A stretch of 64,000 nucleotides of DNA from Silene conica (Eukaryota; Streptophyta; Magnoliopsida; Caryophyllales; Caryophyllaceae). Below, in pieces: positions 57,449 through 64,000 of the stretch. The DNA lies in contig CM055317.2 of the NCBI GenBank assembly GCA_029255685.2, forward strand, positions 68,809,460-68,873,459. The letters are read 5' to 3'. The stretch's first letter is position 1, and every line of letters starts with the position of its first letter. The notes beneath the pieces were generated by a model. That model was not told the DNA's origin. It did no database searches and saw only the letters and a list, made by a program, of their open reading frames with translations. The position numbers and the translations under genes were made by a program.

Positions 57449-60400
57449 GTGGGGGGCAGCAGCAATTGGTACTTAGACAGCGGATGCTCTCGTCACATGA
57501 CGGGGGAAGAAGACCAATTCCTCTCACTAGAGGCCTACAAAGGAGGCATGGTGACTTTTGGCGATAACAAACAAGGTGAAATTGTTGGTATCGGAAAAGT
57601 TGGTAAGTCAAAATCACTATGTGTGGACAAAGTGCTGCTTGTCAAAGGATTAAAACACAATCTACTTAGCATATCACAATTGTGTGATCGAGGTAATATT
57701 GTTGAATTTCATGCTCATGTGTGTAAAATCCTAGATGGAAAGACAAAGGAGTTGGTTCTTGAAGGTAAACGAGTCAAGGATGTGTATATGATTGATTTAT
57801 GTTCTTTATCCGGTCAAAAACTTTCGTGCATGAGCGTCAATAAAAATGATCCATGGCTTTGGCACAAACGTTTGGGCCATGTAAATGCTAGAACATTAAA
57901 CAACCTTAGAAGACTTGACTTAGTGGAAGGTTTACCTATCATAAACTTTAAATTCAACTCCTTGTGTGATGATTGTGTCAAAGGGAAACAAGTTAAGAGC
58001 TCATTCAAGTCCAAGAAGTGTATTAGTACATCTCGCGTCTTAGAACTTGTTCACATAGACCTTTGCGGACCCATGCGTATATCAAGCAAAGGTGGTAGTA
58101 ATTACATTTGTGTTATTGTTGATGATTGTTCTAGATATGTGTGGTTATTGTTTCTTGGAACTAAGGACAAGGCTTTTGGTGAGTTTTTAATTTGGCTCAA
58201 AATGGTCGAAAACAAATTTTCTCTAAAACTTGGTGCTTTAAGATCCGACCATGGAACCGAATTTGAAAACTTTGCCTTTGAAGCCTATTGTAATGAGAAT
58301 GGTGTTAACCATAACTTTTCGGCCGCCCGAACTCCCCAACAAAATGGAGTGGTGGAACGAATGAATCGAACTTTGGAAAATATGGCTAGGACCATGCTCA
58401 TTAGTTCTCAAGTACCAAGAAACTTTTGGGCCGAAGCCGTAAACACTTCATGTTATGTCTATAATCGAGTCATGATTAGAAAAATCACCAACAAAACACC
58501 CTATGAAATTCTACGTGGAAGAAAACCCAATGTCTCATATTTAAAATGTTTTGGTTGTAAATGCTTTGTTCATAATAACGGGAAAAACAACTTAGGCAAA
58601 TTTGATGCCCGTAGTGATGAAGCAATCTTTGTGGGATATTCAAACCATAGTAAGGCTTACAAAGTCTTTAACAAGAAGACTATGAAAATGGAAGAGAGCA
58701 TTCATGTTGTATTTGATGAATCTAGTCTTTTTGTGTCTCAGGAACAGGAAAGAAATGAAGAGGATGATGATGAGTTCGAACTTGGGATGGTGCGTCATGA
58801 CATGGACCAAGTGTTGGAAGCTGAAGATCTGGAGCAACAGTCAGAAGGACCGTTGCATGGGGAAACAGGCCACAACTCAGGGGGAACCAACGATGCTTCA
58901 TCCTTAAATGAAGCCAACACGTCAGGAGTGGAAAAAGAAAACCAAGGCACAACCATTGATCCACCAAATTACAATGATCAATCCCCCACACAAAATCAAC
59001 CCCATGAAACAGTCTCTGAAACTGTTGCATCCGAACAAAATGAACAAATGATCGCTTCCAACACCACCAACACCACCATACCAAAAAGATGGAAACACCA
59101 AAGCTCTCATCCTCTCGAAAACCTAACCAGTGACCTTGACTCAGGGGTAAAAACCAGATCCTCCCTCAGAAACTTTTGTGCTTTCAATGCTTACCTCTCA
59201 CAAATTGAACCCGACCACATTTCGAAAGCTCTCGAGGATCCGTGTTGGATCATGGCTATGCAAGAAGAGTTGGATCAATTCAAAAGGAGTGAGGTATGGC
59301 ATCTGGTACCTAGACCTTCAAATCGTACAGTCATTGGCACTAGGTGGGTGTTTCGAAACAAACTTGATGATAATGGAGAAATCGTACGGAATAAAGCAAG
59401 GCTAGTGGTGCAAGGGTATAATCAACAAGAGGGGATTGATTATGATGAAACCTTTGCACCGGTAGCTAGGCTTGAAGCCACACGAATACTCATTGCCTTT
59501 GCGGCTCATCATGGTGTAAAACTTTTTCAAATGGATGTAAAGTCGGCATTCCTAAATGGTTATCTTAATGAAGAAGTTTTTGTGGAACAACCACCGGGCT
59601 TTTTGGATAACGAATCACCGAACCATGTCTTTAAACTCGATAAAGCACTATATGGTTTAAAACAGGCTCCTAGAGCATGGTATGATAGGCTTTCAAAATT
59701 TCTTTTAGAAAATGGCTTCATACGTGGTTCGGTTGATAAAACGTTATTCATCAAGTCACATTCAGATGTAATGTTGCTTGTTCAAATATATGTCGATGAC
59801 ATCATCTTTGGTGCAACTAGTGAATACTCTTTGTGAATACTTTACACATCTAATGAAATTTGAGTTTGAAATGAGTATGATGGGAGAACTAGGGTTCTTT
59901 CTTGGCCTCCAAATCAAGCAAAAAGAGGAGGGCACAATGATCCATCAACAAAAATATGTGAAGGAGATGCTAAGTAAGTTCGGGTTGACCAATGCGAAAC
60001 CCGTTGCTACACCTATGGTTTCTAACCTCAAACTTGACCTTGATCCAAATGGTAAGAGTGTTAGTGAAAAGGTGTATCGAGGTATGATTGGTTCTTTACT
60101 CTACTTAACCGCAAGTCGACCCGATATTCAATATAGTGTGTGTGTGTGTGTGCTAGGTTTCAAGCAAATCCTAAGGAATCTCACTTCAAAGCCATAAAAA
60201 GGATATTCAAATACTTGATTAGAACTCAACATTTATATCTTTGGTATCCTTCTTACTATGAACTTGATCTTGTAGGATTTTCCGATGCCGACTATGCGGG
60301 ATGCATGTTGGATAGAAAGAGCACGTCCGGAATTGCCACCTTCATGGGGCCGTGCTTGCTCACGTGGGCTTCAAAGAAACAAAATATCGTGTCTCTATCA

Positions 60401-60736
60401 ACGGCGGAAAGTGAATACATAAGTGCCGCCCTATGTTGCACACAACTACTATGGATACGTCAACAATTGCACGATTTTGGTATTACATTCGAATCCTCTC
60501 CTATTTTTTGTGATAATACTAGTGCAATCAACATCTCAAAAAATCCAATACAACATTCCCGGACCAAACATATTGAAATAAGGCATCACTTTTTACGTGA
60601 TCAAGTTGAAAAAGGGACAATTAATCTTAACTTTTGTAAGACCGAAAATCAAATTGCGGATATTTTTACAAAACCGTTAGAAAGAGAACAATTCGTAAAA
60701 CTTCGGTTGGAAATTGGTTTGTTAAGTGATGCATGA
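57449..60736 (+). pseudogene. SIRE-like copia pol (protease, integrase, RT, RNase H), frameshifted
   Basis: Protease DSGCSRHMTG at the start, GAG-pre-integrase WHKRLGHV with CxxC zinc residues, integrase core (HIDLCGPM, RSDHGTEFEN, NGVVERMNRT), RT (FQMDVKSAFLNG, YVDDIIFG) and RNase H (SDADYAGCMLDRKSTSG, STAESEYISAA, DIFTKPLE). Intact over 795 codons to 59836, then two frame breaks: one near 59820-59830 just after YVDD, and one at the GT-repeat near 60136-60149. A late copy with only slight decay. Confidence 0.88.
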
Positions 60737-61106
60737 CATTAAAAGTTTACGTTCCCCAATGATTGACTAGAATGGGTGACGGTAGTGTTTATATTTACGA
60801 TTTATTACGTACATGCAAATTAAAGAAATTGAGTTACAAAAGAAATAAATTAAACATGCATGCAAGTCGTGATGTATTGAGCCACTCAACATACATCTCT
60901 CATCCATCACATCAAGTCACCCCTCACCTTTTGTCATAAATTGCCAACCCACAGCCGTCACTTTTATTACCCCCCATCCATTACTCTTACACTTAACCAC
61001 CCATCATTATCCTTCATGTAAAAACCTTTCACATTTCCAACATTAATCCAAAATTCAAACTCCTCTCATAACCGTCCCTCACTCTCTCACTATAACTCTC
61101 CTCAAA
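60737..61106. other. Spacer between pol and third ORF
   Basis: No ORF. C-rich CACTCTCTCACTATAACTCTCC leader precedes the third ORF's ATG at 61107, suggesting a UTR. Confidence 0.45.
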
Positions 61107-63226
61107 ATGCCTCCCAAGAACATAAACCGAGAACTACAACGTCTTGCCAACACCTATAATCCATCCTACGTTGCAAAATTAAAAATGTCCACCTCACCAT
61201 CTCAACCACCTCCTGCCTCACCCAAAGTTCCGGCCAAACCAAAGTGCCGTGCCAAAATCGCGGCCAGACCTGGCCTTGGCAAACCCCGAGGAAGAGGGCG
61301 CGGTGGACTTAAGCGACAACCTGCTTTGTCCTTAGCTCTAGATCCTAGTGTCGACTACTCTGACTCTGAAGAAAGGGTTGATTTAAACGTTGAACCCGAA
61401 AAGGAGATACCCGAAGAAGAGGTGGGAAATGAGGGTGTTGATGAGGGTGAAGCAAGTTCACCAAAAAATGCTCCTGAGAAAGAAAAAGAAGTGGAAGAAG
61501 TTGTTGCTAAAGGAGGAAGCAAAACCAGGAAGGAAAAGGAAAACCAAATCAAAAGAATAAGGAGAGTGAACCAAGTGTTGAAACCAAAAAGGGAAAAGAG
61601 AGTGAAGACAATGTTGAACATGAAAAGGAAAGTGAGGAAAATGTTGAGGAACAAAATGTAGAATCTGAGAAAAGTGTTGAAAAAGAGCAAAGTGTCGAAA
61701 AAGATGTTGGGGGTACTGAAACCGAGGTCGAAAATCCGAACAATGTCGGAGAAGGAGAAGAAGAAGTGGCTGGGTCTGAAAAGGATACCACAAACGTTTC
61801 ATCTGGTGATGTTGAGGGTAGAACTGATAAGGGAAAATCTGTCATGGTTGAGGAGAATTTAGATAATGCCGATGAACACCACGTGTCTGATGAAATACTT
61901 GAACCATTTCACCTTGAAAACAATCCCTCCTCCTCCAAACGAAAACTGAACCTGGCTGATTTATTTGGAGAAGAGTTTGGTGAGGAATATGGTGGTGAAG
62001 AGATTCTTTCCCACTTTGTCAAAACCAAGAAAAAGACCCAAACAAAACAAACCAAGAAAACATCCACTCAAAAACCAAGGAAACGAGCCAAGATTGATAA
62101 AACTCCAATACCATACCCAAGTGAGAGTGAGGAAAAGGAGGACCCTGCTTTAAATGCTTGCCGTGACATCATGGCCACCCCCTTCGAAGAGCCATTCAAA
62201 AATGAAGTTCTTGCGTATCTCAACACTTTGGAGCTCCCGGAACAAGTGCTCAAACTTTGCCGTGAACTCCTCGGGTGCTCTTTCCATTCCGGCAGGCGCT
62301 TTCCTCTTGATTGGTATGATTCCTCCCCTGCCTTTCAATTCTTTCATACCCATATCCTTGCCCAAAAATGGACCTTTCTACTCGACAAAAGCTTTCCCAC
62401 TTATGTATCCGAGGTGGTACAGTTCTATGCAACGGTTACTGTGGACGTTGCATCTGGAACTTTATCCGCCTATGTCAACAATAAACCCTTCATGCTTACA
62501 ATTTCCCAACTAGCCAAACTCCTTGATGTTGAACCTACTGGGCTAGCCATTTTTCCAAGGGGTACCTGGGGTGCACTTGACCCATCTGTTGTTGATCAAG
62601 TCCTCACTGTTTTACGTCCCCAAAACTCTCGCAACCGATCAAATGTGTATGCAACCGAACTCAAATCCAACCATCGGTTCATCTTTAACTTTCTTCAACG
62701 AACTGTTTGTCCCGGTAGCAACACTCGGGGTAGGTGCTCCTACCTCGAAATGCTTCTTATCCATCACTTACATACCAATCAGAAAATCAACCTACCCGCC
62801 CTCATTTTTCATCGAATCCATGAAGTCTCCACGGATATCAAAAAGGGGGACTTTGATAAGAAAACCATCCTTCCCTATGACATGTGGCTTTCGATGATCA
62901 TGCACAAAAAGAAGTTGGTGAAAAAGGGTAGTTTGGCAGTTCAGTTGAGTGATGAGATGACAATGGGTTTACTGTCCCAGATGACTTTGGATGTTGTTAA
63001 CGGGAAGCTGGTTCGGAAATTTGGAGGACCTGGGCAAGGTGCAACGGTTGGGGGAAATGTTGCTTTGGGTGCTATTAATGGGAAGCTTGACAAACTTACC
63101 GGGTTGGTCTCTAAACTCTTGGCTGAAATGGAGAGGATGAAGAAGGAGATGTCGGAGCTGCGAACTGTCAATGAGGATCTCATCGAGCGTGTGGGTGCCG
63201 CTAATGATGATGATTCCGATGCCTAA
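61107..63226 (+). pseudogene. Third ORF of SIRE-like element, one frameshift
   Basis: Sits where SIRE-type copia elements carry an extra ORF after pol, called env-like in the literature. Two open segments in different frames, 61107-61661 and 61766-63226, join by a single break in the A-rich stretch near 61530-61560. The protein has a Pro-rich, RGRGRGG basic N-terminus, an acidic Glu-rich repeat region, a folded middle (LDKSFPTYVSEVVQFYATV, ISQLAKLLDVE) like the putative plant transposon protein domain, and a C-terminal coiled coil (LVSKLLAEMERMKKEMSEL). I see no signal peptide or transmembrane segment, so an envelope role is unsupported. Confidence 0.75.
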
Positions 63227-63608
63227 ACCTTTCCTCCTTACCTTTTTATTATGACTCCGTAAAAAACTACTTGCATGTGTGTTATTATGTCTTTTGTTGT
63301 TCAAACTCTCGTATTTTGCTTTGTACTACTGGATCCGTATCTTTTTGACACTACTCTCCCCTATTGATGATGTCAAGAGGGGGAAGTACATCTAAATTAT
63401 GTTATGTGTTATTTAATGACTCTTAGGCTAACGTTCACCGTAGAAATAGCTTAGCTTTTTATTAGACGTATTACTTAGGATTAGGAATGATTGACCCCTT
63501 GACCACCTTGATTATGCATGAGTAATGTGTTATTTATCTTGGCCTAAACAGACCGACTCACCATGGGTTGAGGGGGAACTTGTCTCATAATTTTGATTGT
63601 AACTTGTC
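63227..63608. other. 3' untranslated region of SIRE-like element
   Basis: Contains two extra purine-rich tracts (CAAGAGGGGGAAG about 63375, TTGAGGGGGAAC about 63569) resembling the main polypurine tract. Multiple such tracts are known in SIRE elements. Confidence 0.5.
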
Positions 63609-63626
63609 ATCATCAAAGGGGGAATT
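63609..63626 (+). other. Polypurine tract
   Basis: ATCAAAGGGGGAATT immediately before the TGTTGGAAC LTR start; primes plus-strand synthesis in LTR elements. Confidence 0.75.
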
Positions 63627-64000
63627 TGTTGGAACACAATATGTTGATGATGACAAGTTACCTTGATTAATCTAATGTTTGCTTGATTATACAAGAGATT
63701 AGCAAAATGACATAAAGCCTATTGAAGATCACAAGTTCATATGTCAAGATACAAGCAAAGACAAGAGAAGGCCAAGTCTAGGAATGTGTTGTAAGCAAGG
63801 TAGTCAACATTCATTCGTATTTGTTAGAGGTGCAAAATCCTTGCAACAGTCCAACAGACTGTTGCAACTGGGGTTTCTAGTATGGTCATGGAGATTATAT
63901 TTCGTAAAATATTTTTATCAAAAGTGTTGGTGTTTTGGTTCATTTACATATTTCAAATGTTTTACAAACTGAAGGAAATTAATTTGAAAATCAAAAGCTC
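63627..64000 (+). mobile_element. 3' LTR of SIRE-like element, cut by window end
   Basis: Starts TGTTGGAACACAATATG directly after the polypurine tract and runs off the window. The 5' LTR is absent from this window. Confidence 0.75.

Noticed and set aside
58640..59110. Minus-strand ORFs over pol
   Set aside because: Antisense shadows of the retrotransposon polyprotein.

Overview
This is nuclear DNA from a higher plant, most likely a eudicot. It has AT-rich intergenic DNA, intronless CYP94-type cytochrome P450 and BAHD acyltransferase genes, a small two-exon potato-inhibitor-I gene, and dense nested plant transposons (Helitron, MULE, Tourist/Harbinger-like and hAT-like MITEs, CACTA, Ty1/copia, LTR remnants). 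Nothing bacterial or viral-episomal was seen. The species cannot be named from the sequence alone.

Layout. 1-5.6 kb: Helitron ends, a complete small non-autonomous Helitron (977-1857), a foldback MULE (2366-3379), and a two-exon serine protease inhibitor gene on the minus strand (3753-4938) with a MITE in its intron. 5.9-21.2 kb: a tandem segmental duplication with a unit of about 9.13 kb. Each unit carries a minus-strand CYP94-like P450 (11051-12592 and 18921-20492). The junction falls inside the exon of a third P450 copy, leaving a 3' fragment (14630-14993). Later MITE, MULE and Pack-MULE insertions differ between the two units. 23.3-26.5 kb: a more divergent CYP94-like P450 on the plus strand faces a minus-strand BAHD acyltransferase. 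With the tandem P450s this is a candidate P450 plus acyltransferase cluster; a shared pathway is only a hypothesis.

26,965-42,373: a complete 15.4-kb Helitron on the minus strand with recognisable 5' TC and 3' hairpin-CTAG termini. It encodes a Rep/PIF1-helicase (broken by a stop codon in a conserved C-terminal motif) and an RPA70-like protein. It has picked up host gene pieces: a JmjC-oxygenase fragment near its 3' end, and the first coding exon of an ARP7-like actin-related protein inside an RPA intron, flanked by a 50-bp direct duplication.

42.4-64 kb: retrotransposon graveyard. It holds a minus-strand LTR with a tRNA-Met primer-binding site; a dead copia pol split by a 4.8-kb CACTA element; a 1.57-kb solo LTR with a 5-bp target-site duplication (TSD); a BAHD pseudogene related to the intact gene at 25 kb; and a 5'-truncated SIRE-like copia element (gag, pol, extra third ORF, start of the 3' LTR running off the window).

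The most informative structures are the ARP7 capture in a duplicated RPA intron, the microhomology junction of the P450 duplication, the unusual I-helix of the third P450, and the autonomous/non-autonomous Helitron pair sharing both termini.
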